DNA from: Rheinheimera sp.
GTDB lineage: Bacteria; Pseudomonadota; Gammaproteobacteria; Enterobacterales; Alteromonadaceae
DNA: 23,633 nt
NCBI GenBank assembly: GCA_003482455.1
Contig: DMYW01000008.1
Location: 1-23,633, forward strand
Direction: 5' to 3'
Part shown: one piece after another, positions 16,166 to 23,633 of the stretch
Layout of the letters: each line of letters starts with the position of its first letter
Position numbering within the stretch: the first letter of the stretch is position 1
Made by a program: the position numbers and the translations under genes
The notes under the pieces: model-generated
What the model was told of the DNA's origin: nothing
Database searches by the model: none
The model's input: only the letters and a program-made list of their open reading frames with translations

Positions 16166-18118
16166 TTCAAACTGTAGCAAGCCCAATTGCACGGCGTTAT
16201 CGATATCCGAACGGACGTTTTCGGCCAGCCAACTGACAGGCGAAGCTTGCGTGCTGCTGGCCCGTATATGTTGGATCCGCTTCGGTACGGCTAGATGAGC
16301 CCAGCTTGACCAGACCAGTTCGCGAACGCCTTGCAGCGCTTGCACGGACCAGTTAAACCCTAATAATTGCTGCAAATCAGCAGAAAAAACATGGAAGCCA
16401 GTCGCCATCGGTAACCGAAGCGCAAAGCGATGCAGGGTTTGTTGCAACAGTTCTGTCAGTGCTGAGCTGTCATCGACATTGGCATATAACCAGAAGGTAT
16501 CTGTGTGTACCGTGTAATTGGTGACGACTTTGGTTGGCAACTCTTGCAATAGTTCTTGCCAAATATGTCGTACACGATATTCACCAAACAGTTGTTTGCG
16601 TTGGCTGACTTGTTCTAATTGAATTGCGATCAACAACTGCGGTTGCTGATTGTGCTGCTGCACTAGGTGCTGACAGAAACTGGCCCAACTTTGCATGGAG
16701 GTTTTGCGCTCGGGCGCCTGCAGTTGTCGGCGTTGTCGCCACAATCGGGTCGTCGCCAGCACGACCAATACCAATGCACTGCTTAACACTAAATTGAGTA
16801 GCTGACTCCAAGCAGGGGCATTCGGCGTTGGCTGTGCAGGAGGCAGTGGTTGCTGCTTAAGCTGTTCTTGCAATCCATCGAGTTTAAATTTTTCTTGTTG
16901 TTGTACCCAGCGAAACCGTAGCTCTGAGGCTTTTTGTTGTGCACTAAAGGCTTGCTGCCAGTTATTTTCTGCGGCGCGCAGCTTCGCTAGTGCATCGAAC
17001 CATTGCTGCTGTAAATACAAAGGTAGTTTCTCTGGCGTTTGTAACGCGTTCATATAGGTATTGGCTTTTACCAAGTCTTCACGCTCGAGCAATTGGCCAA
17101 CCAAGGCCAGCGACACTTCTGCCGACATCGTGAGTTGGCTTTGTTGTTGGTACAACTGCAATGAGCGCTGCAATAAGTCTTCTGCCGCTTTAGGTTGGTG
17201 CTGCACATCGGCTAGCATGCCTTGCATGTAATAGACTTGCGCCATCAATAGAGGGTCGCTTTTTTGCTGCTCTGTCAATAACTTGCCTTGTTCTACTTCG
17301 GCGCTGGCAGCAGCGATATCACCACGATTTAAATAACAATCGGCTAAATTCAGCGCAATGGTGACCAGTTGCGACGACAATTTTTCATGTTGGTAATACT
17401 CACGCGCTTGCAAAAAGTGGCTGATTGCTTCGTCATATTGCTCTAGCTTTTGGTAGGCCATGCCAAGTCGCAGCTCAATAGACCCAACTTGCGCGACTTG
17501 CTGGGTTGATTTCGCCAAACTAAGGGCTTGCGACAGCTGGCGTTGCGCTTCGTTGTAGTTGTTCTGTTGCAACACCACTCGACCAAGAATTAATCGCGAA
17601 CGGATCTCTTGGCTGGGGAGTTGCTGACGCAGTGCTTCGTCGACGGACAATCGCGCATAACGGCCCGCTTCATCGAGATCGCCCAGTTGATTGAAGGCTT
17701 GGGCGAACGTTTCATAAAGGCGCGCCCGTACTTCGTTAATTTCAGCTTGGGTTAGATGACTTAACTGTTGTTCTGCTTGTTGCAAAACGTCGATGGCCTT
17801 GCGCGTATCACGAAACAAACGGCCATAAATGCTGGCTTTTTCTAGCAGTAATTCATAGGTTAGATTGGGTTCGGTAGATTTTTGGAGCGCCAAATTGACA
17901 CTGGTCAGGGCGGCTTCTTTATTCCGCAACTCGTCGTGAGCTATCGAAAGCTTATACAAATCAACAGCAGACAACTGTTCCGCGACTTGATTGCTGTATT
18001 CGTCGACCACGGCTTGGGCATTGTCGCGCACCACACTGAGATCGACTCCAGCGACGGCAGCGAATAGAGCTGCAGGGTAAAGCCAGCAAGCAGCGATGAA
18101 TCCTTGTGACCACTTCAT
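16130..18118 (-). CDS. TPR-containing membrane protein with degenerate GGDEF-like C-terminal domain
   Basis: A 662-residue protein. A signal-like hydrophobic N-terminus (about 1-23) precedes an array of TPR helices (about 45-400; clear units contain LGRVVLQQNNYNEAQRQLSQ and LGMAYQKLEQYDEAISHFLQ). A Pro/Gln-rich stretch, a transmembrane helix (about 441-458) and a cytoplasmic domain (about 475-620) follow. The layout equals that of periplasmic-TPR diguanylate cyclases of alteromonads and shewanellas. However, the strand-turn-strand that should hold GGDEF reads HTDTF (538-542) inside YTVHTDTFWLYANV, and the metal Asp segment reads IQLEQVSQRK. Cyclase activity is therefore not expected; a protein- or nucleotide-binding role is possible. 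The start is ATG 18118 with a weak AAGG. It lies 52 bases downstream of the dehydrogenase gene on the same strand. Confidence 0.65.
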   Translation of the reverse strand: MKWSQGFIAACWLYPAALFAAVAGVDLSVVRDNAQAVVDEYSNQVAEQLSAVDLYKLSIAHDELRNKEAALTSVNLALQKSTEPNLTYELLLEKASIYGRLFRDTRKAIDVLQQAEQQLSHLTQAEINEVRARLYETFAQAFNQLGDLDEAGRYARLSVDEALRQQLPSQEIRSRLILGRVVLQQNNYNEAQRQLSQALSLAKSTQQVAQVGSIELRLGMAYQKLEQYDEAISHFLQAREYYQHEKLSSQLVTIALNLADCYLNRGDIAAASAEVEQGKLLTEQQKSDPLLMAQVYYMQGMLADVQHQPKAAEDLLQRSLQLYQQQSQLTMSAEVSLALVGQLLEREDLVKANTYMNALQTPEKLPLYLQQQWFDALAKLRAAENNWQQAFSAQQKASELRFRWVQQQEKFKLDGLQEQLKQQPLPPAQPTPNAPAWSQLLNLVLSSALVLVVLATTRLWRQRRQLQAPERKTSMQSWASFCQHLVQQHNQQPQLLIAIQLEQVSQRKQLFGEYRVRHIWQELLQELPTKVVTNYTVHTDTFWLYANVDDSSALTELLQQTLHRFALRLPMATGFHVFSADLQQLLGFNWSVQALQGVRELVWSSWAHLAVPKRIQHIRASSTQASPVSWLAENVRSDIDNAVQLGLLQFELLRDEPVELQR

Positions 18119-18170
18119 TACATCGGACCTTGGCGTTGCGTTTGATGAATTATTTTGACCAGTTCCTGTT

Positions 18171-19124
18171 CTAAACACAACTGCGGATTGGCGTTCCAGC
18201 AGCAAAAGCTGTAATGTTTTCAGCAATTTGGTTCACCAGCCGCTGTACTGCACTATCCGCTGCCCAAGCAACGTGTGGGCTCAACAGCAGATTGGGAAGG
18301 TTTGCGCTGATCACAGGATCGTCGAGCGGTGGTGGTTCTTGGCATAGCACATCCAGCGCCGCGCCGGCCAAGCGACCATGCTGGAGCGCGTCGATCAACG
18401 CGCTTGGGTTGATCAATTGGCCGCGTGCGGTATTGAGCAGCAGTGCTGAAGGTTTTAACCAACTCAGCTGCTCGTGGTCCAGCAAGAAGCCACGCCCTGC
18501 CACAGCAGGGCAATGTAAACTCAGCACATCAGCCAACTCAAGCGCCGGTCGAAATGGCGTGCGTCCTTCGCGAATGACCGTGGCATCAGGACGCTCAGCA
18601 ATACAAACTCGCATGCCAAAGGCTTTGGCCAATTCCGCCGTAGCAGCACCGAGTCCACCATAACCCACCACAGTGAAAGTTTTACCATGCAAACTGCGTA
18701 GTGGATGCTGATGCAAACAAAAAATTGGGCTTTGTTGCCATGCACCTGCCTGTACCGCCTGATGATTGGCGACCACCTGATTGGTTAATGCCAATAGCAG
18801 CGCCATGGTATGTTGCGGCACAGAATCCAACGCATAATCCCTCGCATTGCAGACGGTGATCCGCAGTTCTTGGGCCGCGTCTAAATCGACGCAATTAGTG
18901 CCGGTGGCGGCGATACAAATTAGCCGCAGCTGTGGCAATTGCGATAATAGGCTTTTGTCTAACATGACCTTGTTGGTGATGACGATTTCGGCATCACCAA
19001 TATGTGCAAGTCGCTGTTCGGCGCTGGTGGTTTGATACAGCTCGACGATATGGTCACCTGTTTCGAAAAGTGGACGCAAATCAGCGCCTTGCACAGTCGC
19101 AGCATCTAAAAACACTATCTTCAA
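18171..19124 (-). CDS. D-isomer 2-hydroxyacid dehydrogenase, hydroxypyruvate/glycerate dehydrogenase-like
   Basis: NAD(P)-dependent cytosolic oxidoreductase of the D-2-hydroxyacid dehydrogenase family. With the TTG start at 19124 the protein is 317 residues and begins KIVFLDAATV, much like glycerate (hydroxypyruvate) dehydrogenases. The Rossmann loop GYGGLG is at 154-159, followed by AERPD where cofactor specificity is set. The catalytic trio is Arg234 (NTARGQL), Glu263 (CQEPP) and His284 (SPHVAWA). The frame is open upstream to another TTG at 19193 without a ribosome site, and no in-frame ATG exists near the N-terminus. GGAG about 11 bases upstream supports TTG 19124. The likely reaction is reduction of hydroxypyruvate or glyoxylate; the exact substrate is not decidable here. 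It diverges from the solute-binding-like gene. Confidence 0.78.
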   Translation of the reverse strand: MKIVFLDAATVQGADLRPLFETGDHIVELYQTTSAEQRLAHIGDAEIVITNKVMLDKSLLSQLPQLRLICIAATGTNCVDLDAAQELRITVCNARDYALDSVPQHTMALLLALTNQVVANHQAVQAGAWQQSPIFCLHQHPLRSLHGKTFTVVGYGGLGAATAELAKAFGMRVCIAERPDATVIREGRTPFRPALELADVLSLHCPAVAGRGFLLDHEQLSWLKPSALLLNTARGQLINPSALIDALQHGRLAGAALDVLCQEPPPLDDPVISANLPNLLLSPHVAWAADSAVQRLVNQIAENITAFAAGTPIRSCV

Positions 19125-19228
19125 CAGATTGACACTCCAATGCGAAGCCGTAATAAATGACAGGTAAGTTTGATTTTTTGCGTACTGTATCAAGAAGGTG
19201 ACTGGACGGCTACTATGGATAACAACAA

Positions 19229-19957
19229 GTGAAACGATACGGCTGGCTAGTTTGCCTGTGGCTATTGAGCATTGTCAGTGGGGTTCAAGCCAGTCCATTG
19301 CTGGTGGCATCCAGCCAGTGGCCAGGCTACACAGAAGCAGATGGGCAAGGTCTGTATTTTGAAGTGCTGCGCCAAGCGCTACGAAGTCAAGGCGTTGAAT
19401 TTAAAGTGCAAGTCAGTAACTGGAAACGTGCTCGCTTTGCGTTTGACCAGCAAAGGGCCGATGTACTGGTGTGTGATTACGCCAGCGAGCATGCCAACGG
19501 TGTTTATCCGAAATGGTATCTTGATATGGATCCGGCTGTGTTTGTATTTACTCGACAGCCCATGCCGTCACTACAACAGCTAAAAGGGCAATCGGTGGGG
19601 TGGGTGCTTGGGTATAAGTTTGCACATTTGGTGCCATCCGAGATCCAGTTAGTGGAAGTGAATTCGCATGCCGATGGTTTTCGTTTGCTGCAAGGCGGGC
19701 GTTTAACGGCCGTTGTCAGCTATCAACAACATGTTCCAGCTGACTGGCAAGGACCCATTTTTAAAACCCAAGTTCAAGCACCACGTCCTCTATACCCGGT
19801 GTTTCAAAACACGGTTTCTGGGCGTGAATTAGCGCGATTATTTGATCAGGGGATGCAGCAACTGCAGCAGCAAGGGCGTTTGCAAGCGCTTTACCCGCCC
19901 GATGTGTGGCAACGCAGTGGCTTGGCGACGTTTGATCCTAGTAGCGTGGACCGTTAG
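19229..19957 (+). CDS. Periplasmic solute-binding-like protein (SBP family 3 fold)
   Basis: A 242-residue protein with a signal peptide (about 1-21, VQA-SP). The mature part resembles small family-3 solute-binding proteins that lack a transporter partner: opening strand LLVASSQWPGYTEADGQGLYFEVLRQAL, NWKRARFAFDQQRADVLVCDY, then KGQSVGWVLGYKF, and a C-terminal FDQGMQQLQQQGRLQALYP helix. No permease or ATPase gene lies nearby, so it may be a stand-alone ligand sensor. The GTG start at 19229 is the only reasonable start at the signal peptide, with a weak GGA nine bases upstream. Its stop overlaps the convergent haemoglobin gene by 4 bases. Confidence 0.7.
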   Translation: MKRYGWLVCLWLLSIVSGVQASPLLVASSQWPGYTEADGQGLYFEVLRQALRSQGVEFKVQVSNWKRARFAFDQQRADVLVCDYASEHANGVYPKWYLDMDPAVFVFTRQPMPSLQQLKGQSVGWVLGYKFAHLVPSEIQLVEVNSHADGFRLLQGGRLTAVVSYQQHVPADWQGPIFKTQVQAPRPLYPVFQNTVSGRELARLFDQGMQQLQQQGRLQALYPPDVWQRSGLATFDPSSVDR

Positions 19958-20370
19958 CGATAGGTTACGTCTTTATACATAGGCGCTAGCCGCGCCAATA
20001 ACTCATTTTGTGCGTCCAGCGGGATGTGCAGTTCTGTCATTACATCAATCAAATGCTGAACTAAACGATCAAAATCGGCAGCGGTGATCTGAAAGCCGGT
20101 ATGACTTTCTTGCATGGTACTGCCGGTGTATTGGCAGGGCCCATCGCTGATGTGACATAACTGTTCAATCAATTTGCTGCGAAACCGCGCAATATCCGTG
20201 TCTTTAAAGTGATGCACAATACGCGGGTCATGTTCGATTTTTACCAGTAAGCCATCAACCAGCTTGGTGATAGCGACCTCGCCGCCGAGTTGTTGATACA
20301 AGCTAGGTTTAGCGGCCGCAGTGCAAGCCGTGACTAACCACACCAGTACACATACATAGATCAGACGCAT
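19954..20370 (-). CDS. Group 1 truncated haemoglobin with lipoprotein signal
   Basis: A 138-residue protein. The N-terminus is a lipoprotein signal with lipobox VTAC (Cys16), so the globin should be anchored in the envelope, not free in the cytoplasm. The remainder follows the trHbN pattern: LYQQLGGEVAI, HDPRIVHHF, and YTGSTMQESHTGFQIT with proximal haem ligand His90. Compared with M. tuberculosis GlbN as I recall it, the B10 tyrosine is Leu42 and the E11 glutamine is Leu67, giving an apolar distal pocket. Cys72 and Cys79 could pair in an oxidising compartment. The ATG at 20370 follows AAGGAG by seven bases and overlaps the DUF3034 stop (TGATG), so it is the last gene of a coupled operon. O2, NO or redox sensing/detoxification is possible; the function is not established. 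Confidence 0.83.
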   Translation of the reverse strand: MRLIYVCVLVWLVTACTAAAKPSLYQQLGGEVAITKLVDGLLVKIEHDPRIVHHFKDTDIARFRSKLIEQLCHISDGPCQYTGSTMQESHTGFQITAADFDRLVQHLIDVMTELHIPLDAQNELLARLAPMYKDVTYR

Positions 20371-21233
20371 CAATAAGCTCCTTGGATGGCGAAATAAAAC
20401 CCTGTTTGATCATCCAGTTGCGCTATGCTGCCCAAATCGACGTAACCCGCAACGATCGAGACATTACGATTGATAAACCAGCCAACAAACAGATCTTTCC
20501 AGTGGTCTTCACGAGCAAATGCCAGCTGATTGGGTTTTTGCTTAAATTCAATTCCTATGGCGACGTCATGCCGCACTAACAAGGCCGCACTAAGCTCGGC
20601 GACCGCTTGGTACTGAGTGGCGTCGCTACTGCCAAAACCCAATAAACCCGTTTGATTGGCTTTGGTCAAACGCACCGTCGCGTTGGTCAGTAAGTTTCTA
20701 CCCCAGATGGCATCCAGATACACTTTGCTGACACTGGCATACCAATCAATGCCATTTTGCCGCAAAGCGCCAACGGCTTGTGGCACCTCAAAGCGTTGCT
20801 GATGCTTAAACTGCGCGCCAACACTCAGCTGTGGTAGGTCGCTGTACAGCAAGTCGCCTGCGACTTTGACTTTGACGCCAATGATTTGTTGTTCCAGCGA
20901 CAACTGTAGAGGGGCGATCCAGAACTGTTGGCGAGCCAGCGACAGCTCATAGTGATTGTCGTAACTAACGGCTGCGCTGTGCGTAGTGAGTTGGAAGTCA
21001 TCGACCAGAACCCGGTTGTAGCCTGCGGTCGCACTCCATTCGTCGCTGCTGGCATATCCAGCAATCGTCGCCCAAGGCACTATGCCACCGCCGGCACTGC
21101 CTTCGATACTGCTGGTGCCGCCCGTGCCCAGCAGTTTGCTGCCCGCCTGTATTGGCAAGGCGATAGCAAGGGCTGCGACGGCTAGAGTCAATCGAACCAA
21201 TGCGCGACCTGTTGCTGGAATTGCTGTAACCAT
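20370..21233 (-). CDS. DUF3034 family exported protein, probable outer-membrane barrel
   Basis: A 287-residue protein with a signal peptide (about 1-30, IQA-GS). The mature start GSKLLGTGGTSSIEGSAGGG followed by IVPWATIAGYASSDEW matches my recollection of DUF3034. The rest alternates short amphipathic strands (HYELSLARQQFWIAPLQLSL; FVGWFINRNVSIVAGYVDLG) and ends in an aromatic residue (Tyr287), as outer-membrane beta-barrels do. No activity is known to me. The ATG at 21233 has GGAGG ten bases upstream and lies inside the 3' end of the EAL gene (46-base overlap). The stop overlaps the haemoglobin start. Both overlaps imply production from one transcript headed by the EAL gene. Confidence 0.75.
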   Translation of the reverse strand: MVTAIPATGRALVRLTLAVAALAIALPIQAGSKLLGTGGTSSIEGSAGGGIVPWATIAGYASSDEWSATAGYNRVLVDDFQLTTHSAAVSYDNHYELSLARQQFWIAPLQLSLEQQIIGVKVKVAGDLLYSDLPQLSVGAQFKHQQRFEVPQAVGALRQNGIDWYASVSKVYLDAIWGRNLLTNATVRLTKANQTGLLGFGSSDATQYQAVAELSAALLVRHDVAIGIEFKQKPNQLAFAREDHWKDLFVGWFINRNVSIVAGYVDLGSIAQLDDQTGFYFAIQGAY

Positions 21234-23470
21234 GCCTCGAAATCCTCCGCTTTCAGCGGTTTAGAAAAATAATAACCTTGCACAATGTCGACATTGGCTT
21301 CGAGCAACAGGCTTAGACCCGCCGCGTTTTCTAACCCTTCGGCGGTGACCTTGAGGCCCAAACCATGGGCTAGGCTGGTCGTCGTCGCCACGATCAAACG
21401 ATCGTTGAGGTTGTTCTCAATGTCTTTGACAAAAGCACGGTCTATTTTGACTTCGTGCACCGGCAGCCGTTTTAAATAAGCCAGCGACGATTGGCCAGTA
21501 CCAAAGTCATCAATCGCCAACGAGATCCCCATGCTACGCAACCGTTGTAAATTTTGGATCACTTGCTGGGGGTCTTGCATAACGGCCCCTTCGGTGACTT
21601 CCAGCGCTAAATAACTGGCGGGAACTTGATAGCGTTGCAGCAATGACTGGATAAAATCGGGAAGTTGCGGGTTTAATAAGTCATAGGCTGACAAGTTCAC
21701 CGCGACTTGGACCGGGGTTTGTTGTTGCCAGTGCGCCACTTGCTGGATCACTTGTTCAATCATCCAGTCGGTGACACTGGAAATTAATCCTGAATGCTCC
21801 GCCAGCCGAATAAACTCGTCGGGTGGCACAAATCCCAGTTTCGGATGCTGCCAGCGGATCAAGGCTTCGGCATGGTGAGTTTGCCGCTGCTGAATATCTA
21901 CTTTGGGTTGGTACACGACAAACATCTGGCCGCTTTGCAGCGACAAGGGTAAATCATGCAACAGCATCAGTTCTCGTTGATGACTTTCATCTTGCCCAGA
22001 TTGATAACGGGCGAACAGCGCAGGGTCCTGCTTGGCATGGACCATAGCGATATCAACACGTCGTAGCGCATCATTAACGTCGACCGCTGTTGGAGGTGTG
22101 TACAAGGCAAGCGCCAGTTTTAGATTTAATGCCGATTCACCTAAGCGAAATTCGGTACTCCATTGCTGTTGCCAGCGACGAAAATCCGCTTCGGCAAAAC
22201 CGGCGGGCAACACCAGCAGAAATTCATCATTTCCTAGGCGCGCCAGCAACATCAGGTCATCGGTTTGTTCCAAGCGACGGGCTAATTGACCAAGCAGTAG
22301 ATCGCCATTGTGATAACCAAACGCATCGTTGACGTGTTTGAAATCTTTAATGTTGACCAACAACAATTGCACCCCCACCTGGCGCAGCAATGTGGGCAAT
22401 TGTTGTTCAACCCACAAACGATTCGCTAAGCCGGTTAACCTGTCGTGCTGGCTTTGATACTGAATTTGTTGTTCTCGTTCGGCAAGGCTGCCGCGCATTT
22501 GGTCTAAAGTGCTGGCCAGTACGGCGACTTCCGCACCGCGGATCTTCGGCACTGGCGTGGTTAGGTTCTGCCCTAAGGCTTGGGCAAATTCCGTTAGATG
22601 TTGCAATGGTTTGGTGACGCTGCGTGCGAACCACAATGCTAGAACCAACGCCAAGGTTAAACCAACACCAAAAATCGCCAGCAGTTGCGCGCGAGTCTGT
22701 TGGTAGTTTTGCTGATAACGAGCGGTGGCCAAATGCAACCAAGCTTCGATGCGATTATTTTGGTCAAGTGCAATCGACGTGCTGAGCCAATCGGTGCTGA
22801 TGCCGTCACTGGCGGTATTGCGCGCGAACAGTTGGACGTCAAGCTGTGGCAAGGTCGAGGCTAACACGTCCATTTGCCCAGCCTGATTTGCGGTGAAACT
22901 AATATCTAAATCGGTGATGCCTTTGATTTGATTGGCCAGTGTTTGATCTAACTGAAATCCCATGCCAACCCAAGCAATGACCAACGGCGCTTTGACGGGC
23001 ACCATCACCAATTGGTAGGCGCTATGGTCCGAATAGACGATATCAGCAATAGATTCACTACCAGTGGCTTGTGCTTGCGTAAATAAGTTCTTGATTTGCT
23101 CTGAATTGATCTTGGAATTATTACTGGCCAGCATCGCTCCTTGCGGCGATAACAACACCGCAAATGAGGCGTCAATGCGTGCTGCATGATTCGCTAGCAC
23201 TGAATCTATCGTATCTTGTTCACGCAGTGCCACGGCTTGGCGAAAACCAAAATCACTGGCGAGTAACCGGACAGAACTCGACAACTGCGTCGAGCGGGTA
23301 TGCAGCGCTTCGGCAAACACTCGGCTGGCAACGTCGAGCGCTTGCATGCTTTGTTCGTTTTGCTCTTTTTGCATAGCATTCAGAGTGGCTAGCGCAGTGG
23401 CAAACGACAATGCCGTTAACAGTCCTAGGAGTACGCCAATTAATCGGACTCGTAGCGAATCAAGTTTCAT
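21188..23470 (-). CDS. Membrane sensor GGDEF-EAL protein, probable c-di-GMP phosphodiesterase
   Basis: A 760-residue inner-membrane protein. TM1 spans about 10-32, a Cache/CHASE-like periplasmic sensor about 33-259, TM2 about 262-282 and HAMP about 283-335. The GGDEF domain (about 340-490) looks inactive: GGDEF reads GNDEF (413-417) and the metal-binding D-x-D segment reads NIK (373-375). The EAL domain (about 503-755) looks intact, with EAL (535-537), NLSA, EVTE, DDFGTG (654-659), KIDR, AEGLE and QGYYFSKP. The expected output is hydrolysis of c-di-GMP to pGpG, possibly regulated by GTP binding to the GGDEF-like domain. The start is ATG 23470; no clear ribosome site precedes it. It heads the operon with DUF3034 and the truncated haemoglobin. 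Confidence 0.88.
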   Translation of the reverse strand: MKLDSLRVRLIGVLLGLLTALSFATALATLNAMQKEQNEQSMQALDVASRVFAEALHTRSTQLSSSVRLLASDFGFRQAVALREQDTIDSVLANHAARIDASFAVLLSPQGAMLASNNSKINSEQIKNLFTQAQATGSESIADIVYSDHSAYQLVMVPVKAPLVIAWVGMGFQLDQTLANQIKGITDLDISFTANQAGQMDVLASTLPQLDVQLFARNTASDGISTDWLSTSIALDQNNRIEAWLHLATARYQQNYQQTRAQLLAIFGVGLTLALVLALWFARSVTKPLQHLTEFAQALGQNLTTPVPKIRGAEVAVLASTLDQMRGSLAEREQQIQYQSQHDRLTGLANRLWVEQQLPTLLRQVGVQLLLVNIKDFKHVNDAFGYHNGDLLLGQLARRLEQTDDLMLLARLGNDEFLLVLPAGFAEADFRRWQQQWSTEFRLGESALNLKLALALYTPPTAVDVNDALRRVDIAMVHAKQDPALFARYQSGQDESHQRELMLLHDLPLSLQSGQMFVVYQPKVDIQQRQTHHAEALIRWQHPKLGFVPPDEFIRLAEHSGLISSVTDWMIEQVIQQVAHWQQQTPVQVAVNLSAYDLLNPQLPDFIQSLLQRYQVPASYLALEVTEGAVMQDPQQVIQNLQRLRSMGISLAIDDFGTGQSSLAYLKRLPVHEVKIDRAFVKDIENNLNDRLIVATTTSLAHGLGLKVTAEGLENAAGLSLLLEANVDIVQGYYFSKPLKAEDFEAWLQQFQQQVAHWFD

Positions 23471-23498
23471 GGGTAATTGCGACGCTCTAACTTAACGA

Positions 23499-23527
23499 TG
23501 AATATAGAAAATTTCTTTGTAAGACAA
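23499..23527 (-). promoter_or_regulatory. Possible sigma70 promoter of the EAL operon
   Basis: On the - strand TTGTCT (23522-23527) can serve as -35, with TATTCA (23499-23504) at 17-base spacing as -10, or TATATT (23501-23506) at a poorer 15-base spacing. The surrounding region is AT-rich and lies about 30 bases upstream of the EAL start. This is weak evidence based on matches only. Confidence 0.35.
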
Positions 23528-23611
23528 GATGATGCAAAAAAACAGCCACAGCATCAGCTTCAAAGTTAGCAGTTTCGGACGTTTTCGGTGCGGAAATGAG
23601 ATGATTTCAAT

Positions 23612-23633
23612 AAAAAAGCCGCTGCAAGGCAGC
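23612..23633 (-). terminator. Partial intrinsic terminator of a - strand gene beyond the right edge
   Basis: A run of six A (23612-23617) is followed by GCCGCTGC (23618-23625), a 3-base loop and GCAGC (23629-23633), where the window ends. The right arm is cut off. The orientation places the U tract on the - strand, so it would terminate a gene entering from the right and insulate the EAL operon. Confidence 0.6.

Noticed and set aside
1..23633. CRISPR arrays, insertion sequences, prophage genes, integrases or att sites
   Set aside because: No regularly spaced repeats, transposase or integrase motifs, or flanking direct repeats were seen on reading both strands.

Overview
The window reads as a chromosomal segment of a gammaproteobacterium, probably Alteromonadales-like. 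The main support is gene order. djlA(+) followed by rluA(-) and rapA(-) reproduces, in order and relative orientation, the E. coli lptD-djlA-rluA-rapA neighbourhood as I recall it. Here it is combined with the amgK-murU cell-wall recycling pair found in Pseudomonas-like and many marine gammaproteobacteria. Other genes fit the same placement: an OprF/OmpA-type porin, a DUF3034 protein, a lipoprotein-type truncated haemoglobin, a choice-of-anchor H protein with a GlyGly-CTERM-like tail, and several Gln-rich signalling proteins. I see no tRNA, rRNA, insertion sequence, phage gene or CRISPR array. Coding density is very high.

Left part (1-10.2 kb, mostly core functions). amgK, murU and djlA form an overlapping + strand operon. 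They converge on a - strand run: rapA and rluA (translationally coupled), then an OmpA-family porin with a strong terminator, an exported DUF3530-like hydrolase-fold protein and a DUF486 membrane protein. phoH (PIN plus PhoH ATPase) diverges from rapA and carries a PHO-box-like direct repeat upstream.

Right part (10.2-23.6 kb, accessory, rich in signalling). A two-gene unit encodes a hybrid-kinase-like membrane protein whose catalytic boxes are eroded, followed with no gap by a membrane sensor that ends in a HAMP-like segment with no output domain. Facing it is a coupled pair, choice-of-anchor H protein then an exported transglutaminase-fold cysteine enzyme. Next come an S4-containing RluA-family pseudouridine synthase, a TPR membrane protein ending in a degenerate GGDEF-like domain, a hydroxypyruvate/glycerate dehydrogenase-like enzyme and an orphan periplasmic solute-binding-like protein. 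The right end is a three-gene overlapping operon: a sensor with inactive-looking GGDEF and intact EAL, then DUF3034, then the truncated-haemoglobin lipoprotein.

The candidates for something undescribed are the eroded-kinase/output-less sensor pair, the coupled c-di-GMP phosphodiesterase/DUF3034/haemoglobin operon, and the transglutaminase/choice-of-anchor H pair. All four convergent gene junctions overlap at their 3' ends, which leaves no intergenic terminators there. Family assignments come from motif reading only. No alignment or database search was run, and synteny statements rest on memory.
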